Source of the DNA: Rhodospirillaceae bacterium
Lineage (GTDB): Bacteria > Pseudomonadota > Alphaproteobacteria > UBA8366
Direction: 5' to 3'
Assembly: GCA_002722095.1 (NCBI GenBank)
Contig: PBKG01000014.1
Location: 1 to 50,023, forward strand
DNA: 50,023 bases
Below the pieces are notes generated by a model, which saw only the letters and a program-made list of their open reading frames with translations, did not search any database and was not told where the DNA came from. A program made the translations under genes and the position numbers. Below are positions 1 to 8,810 of this stretch, piece by piece. Numbering within the stretch: the stretch's first letter is position 1; every line of letters begins with the position of its first letter.

Positions 1-316
<316 letters not shown>

Positions 317-376
317 CAAGATCATCCGTGACGATCCGCCAATCACGCTTTTAGAATTCCATCCGACTTCATGGAT

Positions 377-495
377 GGCTTGGTGGCCTTTGCGAGGGTC
401 CCAGCACCCGATCCCATTCCGAACTCGGCAGTGAAAACCCTCAGCGCCGATGGTACTTCGTCTTAAGACGCGGGAGAGTAGGTCGTTGCCAAGCC
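377..495 (+). rRNA. 5S ribosomal RNA
   Basis: About 119 nt. The terminal helix is formed by GGCTTGG at 377-383 and CCAAGCC at 489-495. The body has the universally conserved CCCGATCCCATTCCGAACTC loop and the GCGCCGATGGTACTTCGTCTTAAGACGC arm seen in alphaproteobacterial 5S genes. It lies directly downstream of 23S and before tRNA-fMet. Confidence 0.97.
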
Positions 496-590
496 TTCCA
501 TGGAGCCGGACGGACAAAAAAGCGAAAATTTGAAAATTTAGGGTCGGATCGACACACCCAATTCATGTTCTTCTTCACGATTTCAATTAA

Positions 591-626
591 GGCGCGTCCG
601 CTCATTGCACGGGCGCGCCGTTTTGT
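591..626 (+). terminator. Intrinsic terminator after 5S rRNA
   Basis: A GGCGCGTCCG arm (591-600) pairs with CGGGCGCGCC (610-619), with one G-U pair and a nine-base loop, followed by GTTTTGT. It would end the rRNA transcript before the tRNA gene, which suggests tRNA-fMet is at least partly transcribed on its own. Confidence 0.8.
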
Positions 627-649
627 AATAAAACCATCATCCGGCCCGG

Positions 650-678
650 TTGGACGCACGCCCGAAGGATTGGATAAA
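650..678 (+). promoter_or_regulatory. Candidate promoter of tRNA-fMet
   Basis: TTGGAC at 650-655 and GATAAA at 673-678 are separated by 17 bases, a fair sigma-70 layout. The expected transcript start (about 685) is a few bases before the mature tRNA 5' end at 688. It lies just after the terminator at 591-626, so it could keep the tRNA expressed. Match to the -35 consensus is modest. Confidence 0.4.
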
Positions 679-687
679 CACCTCTGA

Positions 688-764
<77 letters not shown>

Positions 765-776
765 AACATTTCGTAC

Positions 777-812
777 AGCCCGGATTCTCAGTGAATTCGG
801 GCTTTTCTTTTC
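777..812 (+). terminator. Intrinsic terminator after tRNA-fMet
   Basis: AGCCCGGATTC (777-787) pairs with GAATTCGGGCT (793-803) over 11 pairs, one of them G-U, around a TCAGT loop. A T-rich run (TTTTCTTTTCT) follows. The position, 13 bases after the tRNA CCA end, fits termination of the tRNA transcript. Confidence 0.88.
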
Positions 813-1173
813 TGGTGCTTTGGCGAAGCTAATGGGGTTGGGGAGATATCCCGAGATATCCGACGAGTTCGATCTGCGGCTGACCATCGACGGGGTGCAG
901 GCGTATTTCGTCGACGAGTGTGAGAAGGATCTGCCCAGCCTCGGCACTGGTCTGGGAGCACGACTTCCGTAGAAACGCTCGGATTGGCCACCGAACAAAG
1001 GCAGCTCTTGTAAATTTCTTGTAACTTTTTTTCGCTGCATGTTCTCCCCGCGATTGTGCCTATCACTTGCCGATACAGGTCCGCATCCAGCACGTAGCGC
1101 ATCCGCATCGTATGGCGATACCGGGCGGCCGTGGGCTTCAAAGGGTCGGCCGGGACCAGCCGAGTTAATCGGG
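813..1173. other. Gene-free stretch between tRNA-fMet and CoA transferase
   Basis: About 360 bases with no gene I can support. A 46-codon open frame (832-972, plus strand) and overlapping minus-strand frames exist, but none has a ribosome binding site or a recognisable family motif. It may hold degraded sequence, which is of interest because it starts right after a tRNA 3' end, a common integration site. Confidence 0.5.
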
Positions 1174-2400
1174 TCAACGCAAAGGTCCGCTGGTAATACC
1201 GTCCGCGATCAGTGTTTCAATGGCCTCAGCATCCATCCCGAGATGGTCGGTCAACACGGATACACTGTCCTCGCCCAGCAGGGATGGCGCGCGGGATGGA
1301 GCGGTCGGTTCTCCATCGAAACGGAACGGCGTGCGCACCATGCGCATCGTTCCGCCGATGGGGTGCTCGACCGTTTCGACCAGTCCGCGCGCGGCAACAT
1401 GCTCCTGTTCCAGCGCCTGAGCGACGCTCAGGACCGGCGCGTTTGGAACATCGAACGCCGACAATCGCTCGAGCCAGTATGCCGTGCTTTCGGTTTGCAT
1501 ACGCTCCTCGATCAGTGCGTCAAGCTCGGCCCGGTTCTGCAAGCGGGTCGAATAGGCGGCAAAACGCGCGTCCTCGATCCACTCCGGACGGCTCAAACAG
1601 CGAGCGAAATTGTGCCAGAACCCTTCCGTCAAGCAGGCCACGATGACGTGACCGTCGCGGGTGGGAAAGGAGCCATAGGGAACCAGGCTCGGATGCTTGT
1701 TGCCCGCCGGCGCCGGCGCTTCCCCCGTCACGAAATAGATCTGCGCCAGATATCCCAACATCGCCAACAGGCTGTCCAGCATGGCGATCTCGATCCGGCG
1801 GCCTCGCCCCGTCGATTTTCGTTCATACAAGGCGGCGAGGATACCGAAGACCGAGAAGATGCTGCCCGACATGTCGCCGGCCGGCAGGCCAAGTTTGCTG
1901 GGGTGTGACCCCGGTTCGCCGTTCACGCTCATTGCGCCGGAAAGCGCTTGGGCTACGATATCGAAGGCTGGTTTCTCGCTGAGGGGGCTGCCCTCGCCGA
2001 AACCTACGATCGAGCAGTAAAGAAGCCCGGGGTTTTCTGCCGAAAGCGCCTCATACCCAAGACCGAGCCGATCCATGACACCGGCTCGGAAGTTCTCCAG
2101 CACGATGTCGCTCTGTTGGGAAAGGGTTTTGGCAATCTCCAGGCCGCGCGGCGCTTTCAAATTCAGGGTGAGGCTCTTTTTGTTGCGGTTCAGGGCCATG
2201 TAATAGTGGCTGAACGGACCTTGGAAGGGCGGGAAATTGCGAGTCTCGTCGCCAGCTCCCAACGGCTCGATCTTAATGACCTCGGCGCCGAGGTCGGCGA
2301 GGATCATGCTCGCATACGGACCGGAAAGAATACGGGAGAAGTCCAACACCCGGACGCCAGCCAGCGGGCTCGGCGGCGTTGCGTCCTTCGTTTTTGTCAT
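1174..2400 (-). CDS. CaiB/BaiF (class III) CoA transferase
   Basis: A 408-residue member of the formyl-CoA transferase / CaiB-BaiF family, which moves CoA between an acyl-CoA donor and a carboxylic acid in the cytoplasm. The N-terminus has the family's GVRVLDFSRILSGPYASM opening, then DLGAEVIKIEP. The predicted nucleophile is Asp176 in the LPAGDMSGS segment, matching the catalytic Asp of formyl-CoA transferase. Length is normal. A GAGGAG ribosome site sits 7 bases before the ATG. It is co-directional with the IclR gene (41-base gap) and divergent from the acyl-CoA ligase. Together these suggest activation of an organic acid. The substrate is not readable from sequence. Confidence 0.93.
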   Translation of the reverse strand: MTKTKDATPPSPLAGVRVLDFSRILSGPYASMILADLGAEVIKIEPLGAGDETRNFPPFQGPFSHYYMALNRNKKSLTLNLKAPRGLEIAKTLSQQSDIVLENFRAGVMDRLGLGYEALSAENPGLLYCSIVGFGEGSPLSEKPAFDIVAQALSGAMSVNGEPGSHPSKLGLPAGDMSGSIFSVFGILAALYERKSTGRGRRIEIAMLDSLLAMLGYLAQIYFVTGEAPAPAGNKHPSLVPYGSFPTRDGHVIVACLTEGFWHNFARCLSRPEWIEDARFAAYSTRLQNRAELDALIEERMQTESTAYWLERLSAFDVPNAPVLSVAQALEQEHVAARGLVETVEHPIGGTMRMVRTPFRFDGEPTAPSRAPSLLGEDSVSVLTDHLGMDAEAIETLIADGITSGPLR

Positions 2401-2441
2401 GGTGTCTCCTCTCGTTTTCGCGTTGTTCGTCGCTTTTGGTT

Positions 2442-3218
2442 TCAGGGATTGGTTTCCAAACTCAGGTTCTCAATTTCTAGACGAGCGGTCTCCATATGCT
2501 TGGCGAGTGCGGCCTCCTCGGCTTCCAGTTTCTGTGAAATGCCAATGGCGACAATGCTCCGGGTCATCCGTTGGTCTCGACCGAAGGTGGGAACCGCGAC
2601 AACCGTCACGCCAGACATGTACCGTCCACGATCCACAGCGAAGCCTGTGCGCCGGACATCCTCGATCTCGCTCAGCCAGTCCTCGTAGCTTGGCGGATTG
2701 TCCCATCGCAGCCGCGCGAAATCGGCCCGCAATGTTGCCTTGTTAAGGCCGCCGAAGGCAGCGAAGCAACGTCCAGTCGCGCTGATCAAGGCCGGGAATC
2801 GGCTGCCGAGGTCGACTTGCAGACGAAATGGCTGCGTGGATTGTGACAAGGCCACCACGGTCATATGCGTCGTGCCGGTCAATTGAGTCGCTATGGCCGT
2901 CACCCCGAAGTTCGACGACAGCTCGTCCAGCTTGGGCTGGACAAGGGTCGCGAATGTTTGCCGGCGGAGTGCGGCGCGGGCCAAAGGTAATATGCCGAGA
3001 CCGAGCGTGTAACGTTTGGTTTCCGGATCCACCGTGACGAAACCGTCTTCATGCAACACGCGTAAGATATGTAGACAGGTGCTTGGCACTAAGCCCAATT
3101 CGCGCGCGACCGGGTTCACGCCGAGCGGCTCGCCACTGTCCGCCAATAACTTCAAAATAGCGATGGCGCGCGCGACCGCTGGAACTTCCCGCTTACGCAT
3201 CGGCGTCGTTTGATCCAT
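2442..3218 (-). CDS. IclR-family transcriptional regulator
   Basis: A 258-residue IclR regulator. A winged helix-turn-helix fills residues 12-70 (VARAIAILKLL, then GVNPVARELGLVPSTCLHILRVL), followed by the GAF-like effector domain (residues about 85-250). The family commonly controls catabolism of aromatic or carboxylic acids. I chose the ATG at 3218 because homology begins there. The open frame runs about 100 codons further upstream but would cross the promoter region and the acyl-CoA ligase start. It is divergent from the ligase gene across a 138-base spacer with a perfect 16-bp palindrome, so local control of the flanking CoA genes is likely. Confidence 0.93.
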   Translation of the reverse strand: MDQTTPMRKREVPAVARAIAILKLLADSGEPLGVNPVARELGLVPSTCLHILRVLHEDGFVTVDPETKRYTLGLGILPLARAALRRQTFATLVQPKLDELSSNFGVTAIATQLTGTTHMTVVALSQSTQPFRLQVDLGSRFPALISATGRCFAAFGGLNKATLRADFARLRWDNPPSYEDWLSEIEDVRRTGFAVDRGRYMSGVTVVAVPTFGRDQRMTRSIVAIGISQKLEAEEAALAKHMETARLEIENLSLETNP

Positions 3219-3245
3219 GCCTGCAGGCCCTTTGGAAGAACATCT

Positions 3246-3261
3246 ATTGTATATATACAAT
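3246..3261. promoter_or_regulatory. Perfect 16-bp palindrome, candidate IclR operator
   Basis: ATTGTATATATACAAT is a perfect inverted repeat. It lies between the divergent IclR and acyl-CoA ligase genes, 12 bases upstream of a TTGACA hexamer. The position fits an operator for the neighbouring IclR regulator. Binding is inferred from position only. Confidence 0.55.
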
Positions 3262-3273
3262 AAGAAGAACACA

Positions 3274-3302
3274 TTGACAATGAATTTTAGCGGCCGTAAA
3301 TA
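3274..3302 (+). promoter_or_regulatory. Candidate promoter for the acyl-CoA ligase gene
   Basis: A perfect TTGACA (3274-3279), a 17-base spacer, then TAAATA (3297-3302), a weak -10. It points to the ligase start at 3357 and lies next to the palindrome at 3246-3261. Confidence 0.45.
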
Positions 3303-3356
3303 AGGGTTACGGTCACAAACGGCGCCGGACATCGTATGCCGTTGGGGTAATGACGT

Positions 3357-4916
3357 ATGGCTCGACTTACGGACTACACTTCCTATGCGGATGCCCAGGC
3401 ACATTTCACCCGTGAAGGGCTCTGGGATATGTTCGACGGCGACCGCGCGCATTTTAATATCACCCATGAATGCATCGACCGCTTTGCGAGCCGCCAAGAG
3501 CCGGCCCTGAGGATCGCCCATGCCGATGGGCGAGACGAATTTATAAGTTTTGCTGAACTGTCTCGATTATCCGCTCAGGTGGCGCATTACCTGAAGGGCG
3601 AGGGCGTCAAGAAAGGCGACCGCGTGGCGGTTATGATTGAGCCGTCCCGACCGTTTTATGCCATGCTATTCGGTATCGTGAAGGCGGGCGCGGTGGCAGT
3701 GCCCTTGTTCACGTTGTTTGGGCCCGAGGGGATCAAGCTTCGGGTCGATGATTGCCGACCGACACTCGTCTTCACGTCCGCCGATAAGATAGGAGAAGCC
3801 CGCCTGGCGGGTGTCGCGGAACCGGTTTTGTGTGACGAGGGTTTTATTACCTCGTTGGCGAGTCTCCCCGAACGGTTTGACTGGTTGACGGCGGGAGATG
3901 ACCTTGCGCTCCTACAGTACACCTCCGGCACAACGCGATTGCTGCCCGAAGCCGTGCGCCACACCCACCGTTCGCTGGTGACATTAATGGTGGCCGCGCT
4001 TTATGCCACTGGCATCCGACCAGGCGACCGCTTCTTCTGTCCCTCCTCGCCGGCCTGGGGACATGGCATGTGGCACGGCACGTTGGCGCCACTCGCCATG
4101 GGTGTTTCGAGCGGGACATTCAGTGGCAAATTCGATCCGGAAAGGCTTCTTAAGGCGCTCTCCGACTATCGGATCACCAACCTCTCGGCGGCGGCCACCC
4201 ACTACCGCATGATGCGTATTTGCGGCCAAGCCGGCCGGTTCGCGTTTGCCCTTGAGAAACTGTCTTTCACCGGGGAGCCGATCGACAGCGAGACGGCTGA
4301 GTTCGTCAAGGCGACCTTCAGCACACCGGCGTGCAGCATGTATGGCACTACCGAGGTCGGGGTGATCCTCGCCAACTATCCGGGCGCCGCAGATCTGGAA
4401 GTACGCAAGGGATCACTTGGCAAGCCGGTGCCCGGCATTGGAGTCGGCGTGTTGCGGCAGGATGGAACGCAGGCATCGCCAGACGAAATCGGCGAGTTAA
4501 TGGTCATGCGCCGCGACGGTTGGTTCCCGACAAAGGACTTGGCCCGCATCGACGCAGACGGCTTTTTTTATCACCACGGCCGCGCGGATGACGTGATAAT
4601 TTCCGCCGGCTGGACCATGAGCGCCGTCGAGATCGAGAACGCGATCCTGCGTCATCCGAATGTGGCCGAGGCGGCCGCCATTGGAGCTCCCGACTCTACG
4701 CGGGGGCAGGTGGTGAAGGCCTTCGTGGTCCTCAAGGATTCGTCTCGGGCCGGCCAGGAAGAGGAAATTCAGGACATCGTTCGGCAAAATCTCGCGCGGC
4801 ACGAATATCCAAGAATTATCGAGTTCGTCGACGCCTTGCCGAAGACGCCGGCCGGCAAGATCAACCGCAAGGAATTGCGCGATCAACAGAACACCGGCGT
4901 ACCGGCGCCGAATTGA
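3357..4916 (+). CDS. AMP-forming acyl-CoA ligase (ANL superfamily)
   Basis: A 519-residue adenylating enzyme that would activate a carboxylic acid to its CoA thioester with ATP. Core motifs are visible: the phosphate-binding loop at 189-203 (TSGTT), YGTTE in the A5 region, DLARIDADGFFYHHGRADD in A7/A8, and PKTPAGKINRKELR at the C-terminus with Lys501 as the adenylation lysine. The phosphate loop is unusual: after TSGTT it reads RLLPEAVRHTH rather than the usual GxPK. The layout resembles the benzoate / medium-chain CoA ligase group. It is followed 37 bases later by a MaoC-like hydratase, so the two are likely co-transcribed. Substrate unknown. Confidence 0.92.
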   Translation: MARLTDYTSYADAQAHFTREGLWDMFDGDRAHFNITHECIDRFASRQEPALRIAHADGRDEFISFAELSRLSAQVAHYLKGEGVKKGDRVAVMIEPSRPFYAMLFGIVKAGAVAVPLFTLFGPEGIKLRVDDCRPTLVFTSADKIGEARLAGVAEPVLCDEGFITSLASLPERFDWLTAGDDLALLQYTSGTTRLLPEAVRHTHRSLVTLMVAALYATGIRPGDRFFCPSSPAWGHGMWHGTLAPLAMGVSSGTFSGKFDPERLLKALSDYRITNLSAAATHYRMMRICGQAGRFAFALEKLSFTGEPIDSETAEFVKATFSTPACSMYGTTEVGVILANYPGAADLEVRKGSLGKPVPGIGVGVLRQDGTQASPDEIGELMVMRRDGWFPTKDLARIDADGFFYHHGRADDVIISAGWTMSAVEIENAILRHPNVAEAAAIGAPDSTRGQVVKAFVVLKDSSRAGQEEEIQDIVRQNLARHEYPRIIEFVDALPKTPAGKINRKELRDQQNTGVPAPN

Positions 4917-4953
4917 TCGCACGAAAGACAACGCAGGTATCAGGAGAGTGCCA

Positions 4954-6093
4954 ATGAATGAACCATCGACCAGCCGTTTCCCCAAGATCACGGCCGAAGG
5001 ATTGGACCAATTGCGTGCCCGGATCGGCGTCAAGATTGGCCGAACCGTTGAGCCGTGGTGCTACGAAGCGACACGCGACAACATTCGACACTATGCCCAT
5101 GGCATCGGCGACGACAATCCGCTTTGGTGCGATCCTCACTATGCGCGCACAACCAAATTCGGTGACGTGATCGCGCTACCGAGCTTCCTGTTCGCCACTG
5201 ACCGCGTCATCTCAGGCTACGTTGGCGGACTGCCCGGCGTGCACGCCATGTGGTCCGGTGCGGATTGGACTTGGCACAAGCACATCGCCCGAAACACAGA
5301 AATTCACACCGAGGCCTATCTGAAGGATTTGATCGAACACGAAACAAGGTTTGCCGGCCGTGCAATCCAGCAGACCTATCATGTCGACTTCTTCGACCAG
5401 GATGGCGACTTACTGGCCAGCGCCGACAGTTGGTGCTTCCGTACCGACCGCGATCATGCTCGCGAGAAAGGGACAAAGTATACCGAGGTGAAGGCGCGCG
5501 AGCCCCGAGTTTACACCCAAGTGGAATTGGATGAGTTTTCCAAGCTTTACGTACAGGAAGAGATCCGCGGCGCTCGTACCCGCTACTGGGAGGACGTGAG
5601 CGAGGGTGAGGCGCTGCCGGCCATGGCCAAGGGGCCAATGACGGTGACCGGTTTCATCGCTTATGCCCAGGGTTGGGGTGGGCTCTACATCCGAGCCAAC
5701 AAGTTGGCCTGGCGTCAGCAAGTCAACCACGCGGGCCTCGGCATCAAGAACCGCTTCGGTATTCCCGATTGTCCCGAGCGGGTGCACTGGGAGGAGGAGT
5801 TTGCCATCGAAGTGGGTGCGCCGGGCGCCTATGACTACGGACCCGAGCGATGCTCTTGGCTGACCCACCATATGACCAACTGGATGGGCGACGATGGGTT
5901 CCTTCGCCGCGCCACCAGCAAGATCCGCCGCCACAATCCGGCCGGTGACCTGCTGACTATTAACGGCGAGGTTGTCCGCAAGTTTGTCGAGGATGGCCGT
6001 CACCTTGTTGAAATCGAACAGGAGGCACGCAACCAGGACGACGAGTTGTCGGTGCTTGGCACCGGGATCGTCGAATTGCCCAGCCGGGGCTGA
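4954..6093 (+). CDS. MaoC-like / FAS1-type dehydratase, double hot dog
   Basis: A 379-residue protein with two hot-dog folds. The N-terminal half resembles the FAS1-like dehydratase domain (YEATRDNIRHYAHGIGDDNP, then TKFGDVIALPSFL, residues about 35-80). The C-terminal half carries a second MaoC-like segment (MTVTGFIAYAQGWGG). Such proteins hydrate or dehydrate acyl-CoA thioesters. A GTG at 4948 is also in frame, but the CAGGAGA ribosome site abuts it with no spacing, so the ATG six bases later is preferred. It follows the acyl-CoA ligase, which suggests ligation then hydration of an unsaturated acyl-CoA. An intrinsic terminator follows at 6233. Confidence 0.88.
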   Translation: MNEPSTSRFPKITAEGLDQLRARIGVKIGRTVEPWCYEATRDNIRHYAHGIGDDNPLWCDPHYARTTKFGDVIALPSFLFATDRVISGYVGGLPGVHAMWSGADWTWHKHIARNTEIHTEAYLKDLIEHETRFAGRAIQQTYHVDFFDQDGDLLASADSWCFRTDRDHAREKGTKYTEVKAREPRVYTQVELDEFSKLYVQEEIRGARTRYWEDVSEGEALPAMAKGPMTVTGFIAYAQGWGGLYIRANKLAWRQQVNHAGLGIKNRFGIPDCPERVHWEEEFAIEVGAPGAYDYGPERCSWLTHHMTNWMGDDGFLRRATSKIRRHNPAGDLLTINGEVVRKFVEDGRHLVEIEQEARNQDDELSVLGTGIVELPSRG

Positions 6094-6195
6094 TCTCACC
6101 GGCAGACACAAGGCTTGGAGGATGTACCGGAGAAACCATCTACTACGACATTGGAATAAAGGCGGAAACAGAAATACGAAATGGTTGGCTGCGAG

Positions 6196-6209
6196 CCCCC
6201 GCAACCAAA
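6196..6209 (+). repeat. 14-nt direct copy of the tRNA-fMet 3' end
   Basis: CCCCCGCAACCAAA here is identical, in the same orientation, to 753-766, which spans the acceptor strand, discriminator and CCA of tRNA-fMet. A GGTT lies 13 bases upstream in both copies, and an intrinsic terminator follows both. This is the pattern of an attachment-site repeat left by integration into a tRNA gene. No integrase lies between the copies. Confidence 0.5.
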
Positions 6210-6232
6210 ATCAAAAATAAGATCAATATCTT

Positions 6233-6258
6233 ATCCCCGTTTCGGCGGGGATTTTCTT
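6233..6258 (+). terminator. Intrinsic terminator after the MaoC-like gene
   Basis: ATCCCCG (6233-6239) and CGGGGAT (6246-6252) form a 7-bp stem with a six-base loop, followed by TTTTCTTT. It lies between the convergent MaoC-like and dehydrogenase genes. The remaining 6259-6417 holds nothing else I can recognise. Confidence 0.85.
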
Positions 6259-6417
6259 TGTCGGCGTTCTGAAGCTGTTATGAGTTTTATTATTTAATAC
6301 CAATGCCTTGTGGGTGTTGCCATGCAGTATCCGAAACCACATGCCGCATTGTTGCAGCATATTTGTGAACCGATTGCCTCGAGAAATGTATTTTTCAAGG
6401 AAACGACGGATCATCCC

Positions 6418-7512
6418 TTAAGGAACGATGGCCGCTCTCAGGACGGTGTGTTCGTTTGCCTTCTTGAAAGCGTCGTCCAGTTGATCGAGGGAGAACTTCG
6501 CATCGATTAACTCACTGAACGGAAAACGGTCCCGGTTGGCCAAGACGAAGTCGAGCGCTTCGCCAAGGTGGCGCGGGTGATAGTTATGGATGCCGCGGAG
6601 CGTGATGTAGCGCCGCAGGATATCGTTGCCGTCGAGGGTGAAATCAGCCCCCGGATTAACCAGCCCGCCGATGGTGTAGCGGCCGCCGACGCGCAGCATC
6701 CGGATACCAATAGGCACCGCCGCTGCCGAGCCGCAGACCTCGATCACGGCGTCGGCGCCGTCCGGCGGACACAGGTCGCGGACGCGCGCCACCTGTTCAT
6801 CCGCATCCATGGCGGAAATATCGAATACATGGTCCGCGCCGAACCGTTTCGCCATTTCGAGATGTTTGGCAGCGCGGTCCATGCCGATAACCAGTTTTGC
6901 GCCGCGGGCCTTGGCGATGGCGCAACCATAGAGACCGAGCAAACCCAGCCCCTGTACGACGACCGTGTCGTTCTCGCCGAGCGCGGCCGCCTCGGTGACC
7001 GCTATCATGGTCGCGCCGCCGCAGTTCAAGGGCGTCGCTTCCTCGTCCGAAATTTCGTCCGGCAATTTGAGGATGCCGGTCCCCGGCAGGATGTAGCAGT
7101 AGTCCGCGAAACCGCCCAGGAAATGCGGATCCTCTTCCGCCAGATCATGGCCGTATTTGCGGACACCGTCCGCCTTCTGCGGCATGTCGTGGACATCCTT
7201 GTAGTAGGAATCGCCGTCGTGAAAAAATTCGGTCCAGGTTACCCGGTCGCCGGGCGATAGGGTCCCGCCGCGCATGTCGTGGGTAATCTCGTCACCCACT
7301 TGCTCGATAATGCCGATGATCTCGTGACCGAGAATGCCGGGGCACGGATTGGGCCGGTGTCCATGATAGGAATGTATGTCCGAACGGCAGATCGTCGACA
7401 TCGTGATACGAACTAGAACTTCGTCCGCATGCACGCCACGGACCGGGAATTCTCGAATCACGAAGGGTTCATTGGGCGCGTCGTAAACCGCAGCCCGGCC
7501 GATTTTGGGCAT
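6418..7512 (-). CDS. Zinc-type alcohol dehydrogenase, phosphonate-locus type
   Basis: A 364-residue medium-chain dehydrogenase. Catalytic zinc ligands are visible at Cys42 (STICRSDIHS) and His63-Glu64 (GILGHEIIG). A Rossmann GLGLLG loop follows near residue 187. The lobe that normally holds four structural-zinc cysteines reads instead TEFFHDGDSYYKDVHDMPQKADGVRKYGHD (residues 94-123, broken here only for length), with no cysteine, so the structural zinc is probably absent. It lies 18 bases downstream of the phosphonoacetate hydrolase gene and is co-directional. Related dehydrogenases recur in phosphonate-catabolism loci, but the substrate is unknown. Oxidation of a hydroxy-phosphonate or aldehyde is a guess. 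Confidence 0.88.
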   Translation of the reverse strand: MPKIGRAAVYDAPNEPFVIREFPVRGVHADEVLVRITMSTICRSDIHSYHGHRPNPCPGILGHEIIGIIEQVGDEITHDMRGGTLSPGDRVTWTEFFHDGDSYYKDVHDMPQKADGVRKYGHDLAEEDPHFLGGFADYCYILPGTGILKLPDEISDEEATPLNCGGATMIAVTEAAALGENDTVVVQGLGLLGLYGCAIAKARGAKLVIGMDRAAKHLEMAKRFGADHVFDISAMDADEQVARVRDLCPPDGADAVIEVCGSAAAVPIGIRMLRVGGRYTIGGLVNPGADFTLDGNDILRRYITLRGIHNYHPRHLGEALDFVLANRDRFPFSELIDAKFSLDQLDDAFKKANEHTVLRAAIVP

Positions 7513-7530
7513 GATATTGGAATCCTCTGT

Positions 7531-8781
7531 TCAGACGGTTCCGTTGAGCGCCAACTCGAAGATGTTGTGACTGCGCAAGCCTTGCTCGGCTCGTGCCGCA
7601 TATTCGTCGTTTAGCGGTTTCGAGAGGAAAATCGGCACGTTCGCTTCATAAAGACTGCCATGGGTACGCAAACGGTGGCCCTTAAGCGCCGTCAAATCAT
7701 GATCGACCTCGCGGCCGCCGATGACGGTTTTCCTGTCGCCAACGATGGCGACATCGCCTTCACGGTCGATCGGCTGTTCAAGCTCCTTGGCCACACCTTC
7801 CGCTGTCCACAATTTGTCGATCCCGGGAATGTCTTTCACAATTTCGATCACCGCCTCCGGCGAAATTCCGCTTTCGTTATAGACCCGGACGAAGCCGCCC
7901 AACGCCCCATGATGGCCAACGAACGCGTCGGTAATCGGGCAGATAACGTGGGTGTTCCCCTCGCCGAGTGCGTCGTCGAGGATGTCCTGCAACCAGATCA
8001 CGATCGGCTCCCCGTCGTCATCGGCCTTGTCGCCCATGCCGTGGTCGGCGGTCAAAGCCACCGTGGCGCCGAGTTCGATCATGCGGGCAAAGCGGTCGTC
8101 CATATTCTTGTAGAACTGATTGGCGACCGGCGTCCCGGGCGCGTGGGAATGTTGGATGTAGTCGGTCAACGACAAGTAAAGGACATCGGGGCGCCGCTCT
8201 TCCAACAGCTTGATCCCGGCATCGAGCACAAACAATGAAAGATTATCGGAATACATGTCCGGCAATGGCTGATCCACAAAGGCCAAGGCATCCTCGATAC
8301 CATTCTCCTCCATGGTGCACCGGTCCGCATATTGCGACGAAAAACTTACCGATCCGTTACTCAGATCCATGTCTTTCTGCAACTGCAGGCGCAGCTTATC
8401 CTTGGCGGTAATCGAAGCGACCACGATTCCGTTGCGTGAAAATTCGCTCATGACCGAGCGCGCCCGAAGGAGTTCGGGCCCCGTCATGACGACGGGCTCG
8501 CCGGTCTTCCGGTCGAGATAAAAATTTCCGGAAATGCCGTGGGTTACGGGCTCTGTGCCGGTGGCAATGGACATATTATTGGGACAGGTGAAACTCGGCA
8601 TCGACCCTTGGGCAACGGCGTAAAAGCCATCCTTCATGAAGCCTTCCTGGGTTGGGATGATGCCCGCTTTGACGCCCTCGTCCACATATTCGGGATCGCC
8701 GCCGTCTATACATACGACGACCACGGGGTTTGACGGATGCTTGTAAGTCGTTCCGTTCAGTTCGATTGCTGCATTTGACAT
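7531..8781 (-). CDS. phnA: Phosphonoacetate hydrolase
   Basis: A 416-residue alkaline-phosphatase-superfamily enzyme that cleaves the C-P bond of phosphonoacetate to acetate and phosphate using two metals. Predicted metal and nucleophile residues are all in place: Asp26 (VVCIDGGDP), Thr65 (MPSFTCPNNMS), Asp207 and His211 (LTDYIQHSH), Asp246-His247 (TADHGMG) and His374 (RTHGSLYE). I use the ATG at 8781 because a GGAGG ribosome site precedes it. The frame opens 21 codons earlier across a decayed permease remnant. The downstream dehydrogenase is probably in the same transcript. Carbon and phosphorus scavenging from phosphonates is the likely role. Confidence 0.92.
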   Translation of the reverse strand: MSNAAIELNGTTYKHPSNPVVVVCIDGGDPEYVDEGVKAGIIPTQEGFMKDGFYAVAQGSMPSFTCPNNMSIATGTEPVTHGISGNFYLDRKTGEPVVMTGPELLRARSVMSEFSRNGIVVASITAKDKLRLQLQKDMDLSNGSVSFSSQYADRCTMEENGIEDALAFVDQPLPDMYSDNLSLFVLDAGIKLLEERRPDVLYLSLTDYIQHSHAPGTPVANQFYKNMDDRFARMIELGATVALTADHGMGDKADDDGEPIVIWLQDILDDALGEGNTHVICPITDAFVGHHGALGGFVRVYNESGISPEAVIEIVKDIPGIDKLWTAEGVAKELEQPIDREGDVAIVGDRKTVIGGREVDHDLTALKGHRLRTHGSLYEANVPIFLSKPLNDEYAARAEQGLRSHNIFELALNGTV

Positions 8782-8810
8782 GATTCTGCCTCCAATAGTT
8801 TCGCAGCCGG

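Noticed and set aside
832..972. A 46-codon frame just after the tRNA terminator.
   Set aside because: No ribosome site and no family resemblance; not enough to call a gene, though it could be a remnant.
1039..1908. A 289-codon plus-strand open frame opposite the first CoA transferase.
   Set aside because: Antisense shadow; the minus-strand CoA transferase has catalytic Asp176, a ribosome site and normal length.
4948..4953. GTG start for the MaoC-like gene.
   Set aside because: The ribosome site abuts this GTG with no spacing; the ATG at 4954 has proper spacing.
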